Counted from the stretch's first letter, positions 45,802-56,917 are shown. The stretch: DNA of 64,000 bases from Alloascoidea africana (GCA_030581615.1 JAKTTT010000005.1:62001-126000), one strand, 5' to 3'. Notes: generated from the sequence alone by a model not told the origin. Translations and numbers: made by a program.

Positions 45802-48330
45802 ATGTCTTTCTCTGTATTTCAGTCTGTTTACGAGTTTAAATGCTCAGATCCAGATCATGCGGGTCCTGTACTTTGCACTGGAGCCCCGGGCCAAAATATC
45901 TGTGGTGCATGCAAGCACCAACGGACAACAGAAGGGCAAAAGGCAGATCGCGATGCCAAAAGAGCGGAGAAGAGATTCAAAGTCTCAAAATATCATTCTT
46001 TGGATGATATGATAAGCTTTGTGATCTCTTCGAATTGCATCGCAGATGTCTCATGCTCGATTATTGATCCTGACTTGGAAAGGATCAATTATCTGGCTCA
46101 TGGTGACGAAGCAGACGACGGGGAGGGTTTCTACGAGCCCCAAAGTGAGGTTGAGGATCAGGCCTCTTCGGACATATGTTTGTTGGAGGATCTCTATGCT
46201 TCAACCATCGAAGTATTAGAAGCTTCAACAGGGTTGAACTTTTTCAAGAACAGGAAGCGACTGTCCGCCTACAGTTTCACAAGAACATATTCCTGCATCC
46301 AAGATGAAAAGCACCATCGGGGAAAGGAAGCCCCGAAACTGCTCCATAACCCGAAAAACTTGAAGGCGTTTCGATGCCAATCAAGTATTCAGATTTCGTA
46401 CAATTGTCGTGACGACTTTTACAAAGTTTGTTTTTGTCATCGCTTGGACCACCCAAAGCCAAGCCCAATTGTAGTTCCTCCCAAGGTTGAGGAAATGATT
46501 GACATGAATTTCCGGTCGGGTCCGACCGCAGTTCACAACCTCCTTGATCAGCTTTTGGATGATGGACCAACAAGAAGATTCTTACAGGATCCGAGAGCGA
46601 AAAAGGTGGTTTCCAGAATATGGCGCCAAAAAACTGCCGCTCGCTGGAAGCGTAGTGAAAACGCTGTTGAAAGCGCCCGGCAACTAGTTGAAGAGCTAGA
46701 AAAGGAAGGGAAAATCATAAAATTAGAGCTTGATAATAAAAACATTTCTAATAAAACTGTTGAATATTTGGCCTTTTATGTTCCAGCTATTGTTGAGCTT
46801 TTAAAGGAGGATTGCAAGGAGTGGGTTATGGATGCGACTTTTAACATCACGAATTCATTCTATTACTTGTATGGAATTGTGGCATCCTTTAATGGAGAAG
46901 GCTTTCCAGTGGCATATATGTATTCTGATAAGGGGACCGACTCCAAAATCCTCAGAAGTTTTCTTGTGGAGGTGAGGGCTCTAGGGTTTGAGAGCATACA
47001 AACGGTTCATACAGATTGCGATCTTGCGGAGGTCAATGCGGTTGAGAATGCATTCGAAGCACACACCTTGCACTTATGTGCTTGGCATGTTTTACGTGCC
47101 TTGAAAAAGCATAGTGCAAAAGTTGCCAGATCCAAAAAGTACAATCCTCAGGACTTTGCAGGTTTGAATATTGATACGCAGTTTGGAAGTGGCTCTGGAG
47201 TTGGAGGGCCGAAGTATGAGGTGGTGAATGAACTTGCCTTTAAGCAAGTTTTTCAACACATGCGGTCGATTTTGTATGACCACCCTTTCTATCACCTCTT
47301 AAGCACTCATCCAAAAAGTGCTGACCAATTATGGTCGGAAGCAGTACAAAATATCTACCGCATCTGTTTTGAATATAAGCAACCATACTTGTGGTCGTAT
47401 ATTGCCGGGCAGTGGATGAAGAAAGACATGTTTGTGCGTTGGTCGAAAGTGGGAAAGCCATATCTGCCGGTCTTGAACACTTCAATGTTGATCGAGAGCC
47501 ATTGGAGATCTCTCAAGCACAAGCACTTGCGGAATTTTAGAAATTCCAGAGTTGACATTGTAATTTATTTACATGTCAATGTGGCTTTGAAGGCTTATTC
47601 CGATAAGCTCCGGATGAGACTAACGTTTCTTGTAGGATCTCCCAATTCCTTGGACCTGAATTCTTGGCAGATCAGATTCAAACAAGATTTTATTAAGTTT
47701 GATGATCTGGCAAGAAAACAAGTTTCTGAAGGAACATGGGAAGCCAACAACGGTTCGTTCCATTGGAACAGAGCACTTTGGCTTTGTGACTGTGGTGGCC
47801 AGAAATTTAATGAACATAATATTTGCGTGCATCTTGTTCATTCATTTAACTGGGATCGAAAAGACTGGTCGATATTCATGACTGTTAGAAAACAGTCAGT
47901 CCCTCCATTGTTAACATTTGCCAACAATCACCTCGCCATAGATAATCATCAAAGGGCTGGAGAGCTTTTGATTGCTGATGTGAATGAGCAACAAAACACT
48001 GGGGAAATTAATACAGGTGATGGATTGACCGAAGAGATCCAAGAGATGGAACGTGCCAAGTCTGAAGGGACAAAAATGCTGGAGAGCTTTAAGCGCATTT
48101 ACGAGATGTTGCCTGTCTGGATGAGTATGGACCCAGATGAGATCTCAACGATCAAGCCTGGATCACTTGAACTTGCTAGTAATTTGGAGGAAAACATGAA
48201 GGAAGCGTTCTTAATTGAGTCGCTCAATATTCCTCCAAATGAACTATATACGAATAAGCCTTTCCAGGGCATGGAATACAAAAAATGGATAAGGGCTTTG
48301 AAATTATATGCGGCCCAAAAAAATACTTGA
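45802..48330 (+). CDS. MULE transposase with SWIM zinc finger
   Basis: The 842-residue open frame belongs to the Mutator-like transposase superfamily. A Cys/His-rich N-terminus (CSDPDHAG..C..CGACKH) may be a DNA-binding zinc site. The catalytic core shows WVMDATFN (first Asp about 344), VHTDCDLAE (second Asp about 405-407) and the CAWH signature at 426-429 that MULE transposases place between the second Asp and the Glu; the catalytic Glu was not assigned with certainty. A SWIM finger CxCxnCxH follows, with Cys 662 and 664, Cys 675 and His 677 (CDCGG..NICVH). The remainder is acidic and helical. The product cuts and pastes DNA by binding the 85-bp ends. Relatives in yeasts (Mutyl in Yarrowia) and fungi (Hop) are known. 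Confidence 0.9.
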   Translation: MSFSVFQSVYEFKCSDPDHAGPVLCTGAPGQNICGACKHQRTTEGQKADRDAKRAEKRFKVSKYHSLDDMISFVISSNCIADVSCSIIDPDLERINYLAHGDEADDGEGFYEPQSEVEDQASSDICLLEDLYASTIEVLEASTGLNFFKNRKRLSAYSFTRTYSCIQDEKHHRGKEAPKLLHNPKNLKAFRCQSSIQISYNCRDDFYKVCFCHRLDHPKPSPIVVPPKVEEMIDMNFRSGPTAVHNLLDQLLDDGPTRRFLQDPRAKKVVSRIWRQKTAARWKRSENAVESARQLVEELEKEGKIIKLELDNKNISNKTVEYLAFYVPAIVELLKEDCKEWVMDATFNITNSFYYLYGIVASFNGEGFPVAYMYSDKGTDSKILRSFLVEVRALGFESIQTVHTDCDLAEVNAVENAFEAHTLHLCAWHVLRALKKHSAKVARSKKYNPQDFAGLNIDTQFGSGSGVGGPKYEVVNELAFKQVFQHMRSILYDHPFYHLLSTHPKSADQLWSEAVQNIYRICFEYKQPYLWSYIAGQWMKKDMFVRWSKVGKPYLPVLNTSMLIESHWRSLKHKHLRNFRNSRVDIVIYLHVNVALKAYSDKLRMRLTFLVGSPNSLDLNSWQIRFKQDFIKFDDLARKQVSEGTWEANNGSFHWNRALWLCDCGGQKFNEHNICVHLVHSFNWDRKDWSIFMTVRKQSVPPLLTFANNHLAIDNHQRAGELLIADVNEQQNTGEINTGDGLTEEIQEMERAKSEGTKMLESFKRIYEMLPVWMSMDPDEISTIKPGSLELASNLEENMKEAFLIESLNIPPNELYTNKPFQGMEYKKWIRALKLYAAQKNT

Positions 48331-48354
48331 AGCGCTATTTCATCGAATATATAT

Positions 48355-49020
48355 GTATAAACAAGTAGATATAAACGCTTTATATGTTTTTTTTGTCATA
48401 AACTATGAAAACAAGTATATATAAACACTTTGTATGTTTTTTTTTGTCATAAACTATAAAAACAAGTATATATAAACACTTTGTATGTTTTTTTTTGTCA
48501 TAAACTATAAAAACAAGTATATATAAACACTTTGTATGTTTTTTTTGTCATAAACTATAAAAACAAGTATATATAAACACTTTGTATGTTTTTTTTGTCA
48601 TAAACTATAAAAACAAGTATATATAAACACTTTGTATGTTTTTTTTTGTCATAAACTATGAAAACAAGTATATATAAACACTTTGTATGTTTTTTTTGTC
48701 ATAAACTATAAAAACAAGTATATATAAACACTTTGTATGTTTTTTTTGTCATAAACTATAAAAACAAGTATATATAAACACTTTGTATGTTTTTTTTTGT
48801 CATAAACTATGAAAACAAGTATATATAAACACTTTGTATGTTTTTTTTGTCATAAACTATAGAAACAAGTATATATAAACACTTTGTATGTTTTTTTTGT
48901 CATAAACTATAAAAACAAGTATATATAAACACTTTGTATGTTTTTTTTGTCATAAACTATAAAAACAAGTATATATAAACACTTTGTATGTTTTTTTTTG
49001 TCATAAACTTTGAAAACATG
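48355..49020 (+). repeat. 50-bp tandem repeat array inside the MULE (about 13 copies)
   Basis: A unit of 50-52 bp containing GTATATATAAACACTTTG and GTCATAAACTAT is repeated head to tail about 13 times. Units differ mainly in the length of a T run (7-9) and at single bases. It begins about 25 bp after the transposase stop codon and ends about 110 bp before the right inverted repeat. There is no comparable array at the left end. There are no unique spacers, so this is not a CRISPR array. Confidence 0.92.
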
Positions 49021-49131
49021 TAATCTGACTAGACCATTTATCAGTGAGTCGTGACGTTGTCGTTGTCATGACAATCATTAACACCGAAAAGAGAATCAAA
49101 GGTGCATTGCAGAATTTCCGTTGTTGGATTA

Positions 49132-49216
49132 CTGCATTGCATATTTTAGGGGGTATGGTTGTATCCCAATAGGGGTTTCGAAAATTTCTTTTTGAGGTGG
49201 ACAAAAGTGCGGTTGT
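49132..49216 (-). repeat. right terminal inverted repeat of the MULE
   Basis: This 85-bp arm is the inverted partner of 44826-44910. It ends ACAACCGCAC when read inward, against ACTAGTTTAC at the left; the next 16 bases are the same in both. Confidence 0.85.
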
Positions 49217-49225
49217 AAACTAGTT
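49217..49225. repeat. right target-site duplication of the MULE
   Basis: AAACTAGTT directly follows the right inverted repeat and is identical to 44817-44825. Confidence 0.85.
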
Positions 49226-49333
49226 GTGTAAGTCACGTGAAAAGAATAAGTTACCCTGATCATGCATCATTTTTTTTTTTTCTTAGCCTGAATTTTTCAC
49301 GGTTCTGAACCAAGACTCGAGGGGCATCTAGAT
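49226..49333 (+). promoter_or_regulatory. UTP14 core promoter next to the MULE
   Basis: Only 108 bp remain between the transposon footprint and the UTP14 start. They contain CACGTG at 49234-49239, a T run at about 49270-49281, and AATTTTTCA at 49291-49299. The last resembles the RRPE element (AAAAWTTTT-like) common upstream of yeast ribosome-assembly genes. Confidence 0.45.
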
Positions 49334-51976
49334 ATGGGAAAAACTTCTGTGAGAAGGACACAAAGATCGGGTATACCGAACATCAAAAAGCCAAAGTCTG
49401 GCAATAAGCGGAAGAAGGATGCCACACGGCGCTCAACGAATAAGATATTGAACGCATTTGACATTGCTGAAAGGCAAGAGGAGAACAAAGATGACGATAG
49501 TGACGATGAGGAGTCCAGGAACGAAAAAAAAGACAATTTCGATGGAGTTGTAAGATTCACGATTGATAAGGAGACCGGGAGACCTGTAGAGGTTGAAGAT
49601 TCTGATGAAGATGACGATTCTGATGGCGCTGAAGACACTGAAATAGAATCTGCAAGCGAATCGGATGAAGATGATTATCCCACGATGGGAGAGGAGGGAA
49701 TGACATTATCAATGCTTTGGGATCAGCGTACTGGAAACACGGAATCTGGAGCTAAAACTTCACAGAAAAAGGAAATGGACCTTGCTCTTGATGATGATAC
49801 TTCATCTGAAGATGATGCCAGTGACCAAGAAGAATCTGAAGATGAGAGCAGCAGTAGCGAGGAAGACGATGACGAAGAAGAGGAAGAGGAAGAAGAAATT
49901 GATGCTCTATCCTTTGAGGAAGATGAAGCTGCTAACTCTGATGAAGAAGACTTTTCAAAAATGTACGAAAATGTTCAAAAGTATGTTACAAGCGGCACCT
50001 CAGACAAGAAACCAAAAACCATTCGCAAGAGGCTTCAAAATAACAATGCACCTGAAAATGAATATGCTGTTCCTTCAAAAGGGAGCAAGTTAATGAATTC
50101 AAAAATGCTCGAAGCAGCCGCTATAACGGGCGACCTGCTTATCAGAGATAAAAAAGGCGCAATCAGCGAGATTGAAGCAATGGCAGTTCCTTTACCAGGG
50201 CGAATTAGAGCCCGACATAGCAGACGAGCGGCCCTTGAAATCACAAATCAAGAGGTAAACAAGTGGAAAGACGCTGTTCAACAAAATAGAGATGCCGAGG
50301 TTTTGCATTTCCCCATAAACCCTGAGTCAAAGCACAATGAAATTACGACTTTTACACCTAATGAGCCTATTACTGACTTGGAAAAGAAGGTTAATTCGAT
50401 TCTGGTGGAATCTGCGCTTGTTGATGAGGAAAAAGAGAGAGCCTTTGAAGACATGCAAGTTAAGAAATTGTCAAAGGAAGAAATAATAAAGCAAACTCAA
50501 CAGATGCGACAGATGAGAGAGCTCATGTTCAGAGAAGAAGCACGAGCTAAAAGAATAAAGAAAATCAAATCCAAAACATATCGGAAAATACACAAAAATG
50601 AAGCTTTGAGAAATCAAGCATTGGTTGAAGGCGATGACGACGATATCGAAAAGAAAGAGTATGACCGAGCTAAGGAAAGGATGACGCAGAGACATAAGAA
50701 TACAAAATGGGCAAAAAGCATGGTTAAAAGCGGCATTTCTAAGGATAAAGCAAGCAGATCAGAATTGGAAAGGGCAAATGAACTTAGACAGATTTTAACC
50801 CGAACCGAAAGGCATAACAGCAGCGATGAAGGGGAAGATTTGGAATCAGATCCTGAGGAAGTTGAAAAACTTGAAGAAGAAAGGAAAAAGACTGGAAAAG
50901 GAGTAATGGGCATGGACTTTATGAGGAAAGCCGATGAGCTCGAGAGAGCTCGAAACAAGGCAGAAATCGAAGAACTGCGGTTATTGGAGGCGGGATCTGA
51001 CGAACCAGAGGAGGAAGACACCGTTACAGTAGGAAGAAGGATATACGGAGGAGATCACAAAAAGACTGCCCCTGTTCGTCAATCCATAGCGAGAGAAAGA
51101 GCACTGGATGACAGCGATTATGATAATGGCGAAGCGGAAGAAGCTGAACAAGAAGTTACAAGGGTAGATTTGGATGACAAACCCGAGACGACTGGAAAAA
51201 AGGCCAAAACCGTTAAATTTAAAGATGAGCAAGATGATGATGAGCAAGAGAATGAAACCGAAGAAAACCCGTGGATGGCTAGTACCGATGAACCCCATGT
51301 TCAGAAATCTTCCAAGGTTAGAGCACTCGACAAGGACAGCAGTAGGTCTGATAAGTTAATGGCAAAATTAAAGAAGGGTGAAAAAGCTGCTTCTAGAAAG
51401 GGCTCCAAGGCTGATGATACCATTATTGACTTGAACTCAACTGTCAAGTTTCTTGACCCTTATGCAGACGAGCATGATGGTTCTGAGGGAGAGTACGATG
51501 ATGACACGCAGATGACACACAGTATTCAATCTTTCAAGAACAAGGATCTCCTAAAGCGTGCATTTGCTGAAGACGATGTAGTGGATGAATTCCAAAGCGA
51601 GAAGCGACAGGTCATTGAGGAGGAAGGCGATCAAGAGATTGACGAGACTTTGCCAGGGTGGGGATCATGGGGCGGCGAAGGAATCACTACGAAAAAGAAA
51701 TTTGTCAAGAAGATTCAAGGTGTAGCCGAGAATAAAAGAAAAGACTCCAAGCTGAAAAATGTTATAATTAATGAGAGGGCGATTAAGAAAGCGGCCAAGT
51801 ATTCAGCATCAAATGTCCCATTCCCTTATGAAAGCCGGGATCAGTACGAATTGTCTCTACGGATGCCAATTGGTCAAGAATGGACTTCAAGAGAATCTCA
51901 TCAACGGCTGACTATGCCCAAAGTTACTGTTAAGCCTGGTACTGTTATTGATCCGTTAAAAGCAGCATTTAAGTAG
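49334..51976 (+). CDS. UTP14: Utp14, small-subunit processome component
   Basis: Utp14 activates the Dhr1 helicase to release U3 snoRNA during 18S rRNA maturation in the nucleolus. The 880-residue length equals S. cerevisiae Utp14 (899). The N-terminal third is dominated by acidic Asp/Glu/Ser stretches. The conserved middle includes KKIKSKTYRKIHK and RMTQRHKNTKWAKSMVKSG. WMASTDEP lies in the second half, and the C-terminus has the family block NVPFPYESRDQYE, SLRMPIGQEWTS and PGTVIDPLKAAFK. It has no introns. A MULE is inserted about 110 bp upstream, so expression might be affected. Confidence 0.95.
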   Translation: MGKTSVRRTQRSGIPNIKKPKSGNKRKKDATRRSTNKILNAFDIAERQEENKDDDSDDEESRNEKKDNFDGVVRFTIDKETGRPVEVEDSDEDDDSDGAEDTEIESASESDEDDYPTMGEEGMTLSMLWDQRTGNTESGAKTSQKKEMDLALDDDTSSEDDASDQEESEDESSSSEEDDDEEEEEEEEIDALSFEEDEAANSDEEDFSKMYENVQKYVTSGTSDKKPKTIRKRLQNNNAPENEYAVPSKGSKLMNSKMLEAAAITGDLLIRDKKGAISEIEAMAVPLPGRIRARHSRRAALEITNQEVNKWKDAVQQNRDAEVLHFPINPESKHNEITTFTPNEPITDLEKKVNSILVESALVDEEKERAFEDMQVKKLSKEEIIKQTQQMRQMRELMFREEARAKRIKKIKSKTYRKIHKNEALRNQALVEGDDDDIEKKEYDRAKERMTQRHKNTKWAKSMVKSGISKDKASRSELERANELRQILTRTERHNSSDEGEDLESDPEEVEKLEEERKKTGKGVMGMDFMRKADELERARNKAEIEELRLLEAGSDEPEEEDTVTVGRRIYGGDHKKTAPVRQSIARERALDDSDYDNGEAEEAEQEVTRVDLDDKPETTGKKAKTVKFKDEQDDDEQENETEENPWMASTDEPHVQKSSKVRALDKDSSRSDKLMAKLKKGEKAASRKGSKADDTIIDLNSTVKFLDPYADEHDGSEGEYDDDTQMTHSIQSFKNKDLLKRAFAEDDVVDEFQSEKRQVIEEEGDQEIDETLPGWGSWGGEGITTKKKFVKKIQGVAENKRKDSKLKNVIINERAIKKAAKYSASNVPFPYESRDQYELSLRMPIGQEWTSRESHQRLTMPKVTVKPGTVIDPLKAAFK

Positions 51977-53423
51977 ATGTATCTCGGCTAGTGCAAACCA
52001 ATAGAATGCATAATTATTATTAAAAAATCCTTTCTATGGTAACAAATAGAAAATTGAGTATTTATCTTAAGTGTGAATCTGTAAAGCCCGTTGGTAAGCA
52101 GGATGTTCTTAGTTGGATATGATCTGCAAGGATGCCCACCTTTTAACAAGCTGCTGGATCTTTCCTCCATCTTCAATTAGAATCGTAACGAGGCTTTCCA
52201 TAAGCCCGAGAGTATTTGGCAATTAGATCTTAGCCGTGTGAATTTGCAAATGAATCTCTAAACGGTATTCAGAATGCGATTCTGATGCTCTCTGGTCATG
52301 GCTAAGAACTTGAGAGAATTATCATAGTCAAAATATGGAAAAGTTATTGTAAAACAACGCTTAGGCGCCATTAACGTTCATCCTGCATATTATCGCCCGG
52401 CTTATAATCCTAAGGAATAAAACCCTTGACAATCGTTATTAATTTCCGTCTATGTGAAATCGTTAAAAGGCATACCTCACAGACATGCTAATAGCGAAGA
52501 ATCTACCTTAGCGCAAGCAGATGGGTCCTATTTTCCGGTACAGGTTAACGCAATGAAGGTTACAGGGCTATAAGTATGATCCAAGGTATCAACATGTGCA
52601 GTTTCCTTCCCTAAAACAACTTGCCAGTTTTTGAGGAGTCTATTAAAACGGGTAGAATCTTCTGGAAGAAATTGTTTGGCATATTCTTAGATCAGGCCAG
52701 ATAGTAAAGTTGGTGGGGTTTAGAATGTGCTATAGACGTTCAACTACAGAATTTGAGAGACTCTCCTAGTACAATTATCACGCAATTGCTAATACAGTAG
52801 AACTGAATAAGTAGCAAAGAGCATGCTGAATTTTGGGGGAGAAAACTGGCCACCACTTTAGTTCTCTACACTAACTCAAAGTTGCTGGAAACAGCCTATC
52901 TAACAAACGATACTGAAAATTTTCACCGCTGGAGGATAATCCCAGATGTGAGTCAAGAGGTGGTGGCATGTGGCACTTGAAACCTGACTCGTATTTCTCG
53001 TCCTGTTCACTTGTATGATGTTTTTTAATGCCAAAGTAATCATGATCACATCACTTGGAGTAGAAAGAATCAACTGCCGCTAGACAAAATCTCTGTGTAG
53101 GGTCCTGGACCTAGGACTAAAAGACAAGTCTTACTGTGTCATAGTGACCAAAGCTCAGTGTGCTAACGGTCTAACCGCTGAACTTGACGATCATTAAATT
53201 CTTTTCCGTAACCCAAGTTCATTTGCAAAGCCGTGGTGCAGGCAGATTGCAGGCAGTCAATAATTTAAAATATATTTATTTGTTTATTTCTTCACTTATT
53301 AATGGTCAAACTCCCACACCAGAGAAGGAAAAGCTTTTTTTTCGCATCCAGTTATTTTACCCTTCACTCTGCTTTGGTTGTCCAAGTGTTTGCCTTTTTG
53401 CCCATCACACACTTTCTACAAGC
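51977..53423. other. 1.4-kb intergenic region
   Basis: No gene is seen. A segment near 53125-53195 resembles the D-arm half of a tRNA on the minus strand but does not fold into a full tRNA. The part just before 53424 is open in the frame of the next gene but has no ATG. Confidence 0.5.
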
Positions 53424-56400
53424 ATGATCTTCCTCTACATCCTGCTTTTTGTATTTGTAGTCTACCTGCTAGTTCACCAAAGCTTTTCGCACACAAGAGT
53501 AAGACTGGCCCATACCGAGGGTTCTCCCAAATGGCAGCTGGATTCTGAAGTCTCAAGGTGCCCTTTGTGCGAGTCAGAGTTCACTTTTTTCAACCGCCGA
53601 CACCATTGCAGGTAAGTCTCCTGGGACTAGGGCTGTCAAGCAGACATTAATACTCGGCATGTTCTCACAGAATGAACCTAACCTTACATTATTATAGAAA
53701 CTGCGGAAGGGTAGTTTGTGGCCAGTGTTCTTCCCGGAAACTTTTATATGAACCGCCAGCTTTTACGGTGGACCCAGATACTCAGATATTTCTCGAGTCT
53801 CCACAGTCACCTCATCGGACATGCGATGATTGCATGGAAAAATGTTTTGTAGTCGATGATGATCCAAAAGAGGAGGCCACTGATATGAGCCTGGAGGAGG
53901 AATACTCCCCACTTCCTCAAGATAATGTTCATCTTCTGACAACGGAGCAAAGGAACAACACTAACCTCACAAGTTCCGCTTCCGAGTTCACGGAGTCTGA
54001 TATGGATGCTGATCACTCAGTCTCGGAGTCTGATTTCTGCGAGTTGGACGATCCAAAACAGCAGCAAAGTACTGCAGATTCAATTGGTCACAATAAACCT
54101 CTCCAAGAAACCCTAAACTACTTTGAAGAAATCCATTCTTCCCGTTTCCAATCACGGGTATCATCGCCTCCTTCTGAGAAGGATATATATCTCGAACCTT
54201 TGATATCTTTTGCAAACTCTGTTCCTGAAACAGACCTGCCGCCTCCCCTTCCACCTAAAATTCCCCATATGCCAAAACTTAATACTCAGATTCCTTCTCG
54301 ATCATCTTCTCATTGTAATTCTCCAAAACCCCCATTTTCATGTATAAATACCCAAAATGCGATTGTTGAGCCAGACTATCTTCCACCATTGACAGACGGT
54401 TCTGGATATGACTCCTTCACCACAATCAACACAAAAGAGTTGACCGAGGCGTTAAAAAACGCTGCTTCCCAAATCAGTAGGCCTTCTTCATCTAGTGATA
54501 ATGGAACGGAAAACGCAGTAGAAGGTGGAATAACGTTTTCGAGAGATAGATCAACCATCAATTCTAAGCAGCCATCCCCTAGAATAAACTCAGTTCCCCT
54601 AAGCACTAGTAATTCTCAAGAGAAGCAAGCAGGGTACAAACGATACACTATTGGGTCAGAAGCAACTCGAATCTATCCTCAGCCAAAAGGTTTGTCTTCT
54701 CCAATATCGGAAATGAGTCCTCAATTTACTCAGTCTAGCAACTTGAAGAAAGTGGAGCCTTTCAATGTGAAATCACAATCTGTAACCAACATCTCAGCTC
54801 TTAAAGACATTAACTCTAGAAACACCAAGAACATCAGGGAAAACGAGGCTGAAACAGCTGGGATCAGAAGGAGGACGAACCAACCAAAACATAAAAGGCC
54901 GCTCAGCGCAGACATTAGCTCTTGGAATTTATACGCACCCAATTATTTTGCCGAGCTTGCTGGATCAACCAGTTCAACTGAAATACACCGTTCAAACGAG
55001 GCCTCTGGTGTATCTTCGTCTTCGTCTTCACCCAAGGAAACTCCTGCAAGTACACTTCCAGCTTTAGATCTATCCAAAAATGCGTTTGTATTCAAACCCA
55101 GTCCTATCAAGGAAGAAGTGAAACCTCAAAATGAAGAGGAACCAAAAAGACAAGCTAGGATAACCAGGGCCAAAACCTTTAGTGGAGACAATAGAGGAAT
55201 AGCCATTAAAGAAAAAAAGGATCTTCCTTCTGTTACATACAACTATATGCCTTCATACCCACGTTCTACATCATCAACGGCTTTACATAAAACCAGACCG
55301 ATAAGTGTGAGCAATGTTGTTGGTTCCGATTCATCAAGCTCAAGACCGGTGAGTATGAACATTTCTTCATGGTTGGGTGATTTGGCTGCCATGTCTCGCA
55401 CTACATCGGAAGGGGGATCCACTAGCAATGAAAACGATCAACAATCAAAGCCTATGATTTCACAATCTTCAGAGACTGCTCTTTTGGAGGAACTGTTAAG
55501 TCTGAGAAAGCTACGTTCAGGACAGGAAGTCTCTGTGAATAAACCAGATATAATTAACCACGCTTTACCACATTCGAATGCTCAACCTATTTTAGTTCAA
55601 AGAGTTCACGTTCGAAATCAGGATATGTCGGCAGCAGCGATCAATTCATCTTATCAAATGAACAATGCTAAAGATCTTCCTAGCTCTTCCAGTACCTCAC
55701 AGATCGGTACTAGTTTAGGTCCAGTTAATGCTGGATCATTAGAGAATTCTCTATCTCTACAAAATTCATTTGAGCCTGAAAGCATAGTGGAAGAGGTTAT
55801 TGATGATAGGGTTGAAGAATCCTCGGCTAATGGTAATGCTAATGGAAACACTGTGATACAATCGCCTACCAGAGAAGAGGAATTGGAAATAACCGGACTG
55901 ACGAATAGTCCACTTGAAGATAATCAAAGAAGCAACTCTCCTGCTCAAGAAACAGATGATTTTGATGAATCCGAGAACCCTATCATTAGGATGCGAACGG
56001 TGACGTTTAATTTACATCCAGAAATCGTTGAAGGCGATCAGATATCCGAGTCTGAACATGAGCAAGAACACGAATCCGAGGCCGAAACAGATTCTGAAGC
56101 CGAACAAGACCGCAATCTACTTGGGCTGGAGGCTCTCGGTCAACTAAATTTGGATGATGAACAAACAAGCGATTCAAGCATTGAAGCAATACCTACAGTT
56201 GTTGAAACCGAAGATAGTAGCGAATCTGAGGATGATCAGGAGATGCAAGATGCAGTGGAAGAGTTGGAGGATCAAGATAACGAAGATGACATTGAAGAGC
56301 CTGTAGATGCTGGCAATGCTGGACCGATTGAACAAGAAGCAGTAACACCAGCGTCTCCAGAAGTGCAATCAGAACAGGCTCCCTTTTTACAAGAAGACAA

Positions 56401-56917
56401 CATGTGTCCAATATGTGAAGTTGATATAAGCGGCATGTCTCAAATGGAAAGAGAGGAGCATATTAACCTTTGCTTTTTGAATGCGGAGGCCGGTATGGAA
56501 CAATTCAACGAGGAAAATCCATCGACAGGAAATTCCCTGTTGAAAGAAGAGGATATGTGTCCTGTTTGTGGGAATATTCTTGATGCTTTATCACAAGATG
56601 AGAAAGAGTCTCATATTAACCAATGTTTAAACAGTCCGGCTTCAAAGAGGACTTCAGAGCATTGGAAAAACAACAGAATGATTACTTATATTTACAAAGA
56701 AAATTCCGAAAACTCACCATCAAACGAGCATACGCACGGTAGTGACGATGATGAACGTGATGATACATGTTGTGAGATTTGTTATGAAGATTACGAAGAA
56801 GGAGATAAAGTTGCAAGATTGGAATGTCTATGTGTTTATCACTATGATTGTATTTCTCAATGGTTTAAAAAGAAAGGACAAGGTAATTGTCCTGTTCATG
56901 CTCCTCGTGGTATTTGA
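53424..56917 (+). CDS. FYVE and RING domain protein, Pib1-like but much larger (2 exons)
   Basis: Exons 53424-53611 and 53698-56917 join within RRHHCR to give 1135 residues; the 86-bp intron has GTAAGT, branch CCTAACC and ATTATAG. An N-terminal hydrophobic segment (MIFLYILLFVFVVYLLV) suggests a signal anchor. The FYVE domain follows at about residues 40-110 (WQLD, RRHHCRNCG, then CGQC and CDDC), which binds phosphatidylinositol 3-phosphate on endosomes or vacuole. A long Ser-rich low-complexity middle and an acidic stretch lead to two C2HC-type fingers (MCPICEVD..H..C, MCPVCGNI..H..C at about 955-1030). A C-terminal RING-H2 (CCEICYEDYEEGD, CVYHYDC, CPVH) follows. S. cerevisiae Pib1, an endosomal ubiquitin ligase with FYVE plus RING, has only 286 residues, so the middle and anchor are extra. 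Confidence 0.8.

Larger units (their letters stand above)
44826..49216 (+). mobile_element. complete Mutator-like (MULE) DNA transposon, about 4.4 kb
   Basis: The element is bounded by a 9-bp direct duplication (AAACTAGTT) and by 85-bp imperfect inverted repeats that start AC and share CTTTTGTCCACCTCAAA, ATTGGGATACAACC and ATATGCAATGCAG at matching spacings. Inside are about 0.9 kb of noncoding leader, one open transposase gene (45802-48330) and a 50-bp tandem array of about 13 copies before the right end. Intact frame, matching ends and a perfect target duplication indicate a recent insertion that may still be able to move. The target was the short intergenic region upstream of UTP14. Confidence 0.9.

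Noticed and set aside
48355-49020. CRISPR-like array
   Set aside because: Units are contiguous with no unique spacers and the host is a eukaryote; it is a minisatellite in the MULE.
53125-53195. tRNA-like sequence on the minus strand (AGTTCAGCGGTTAGACCG)
   Set aside because: It resembles a D-arm, and a 7-base loop closed by AGC/GCT follows, but the acceptor ends do not pair and no T-arm (GTTCRA) is placed correctly.
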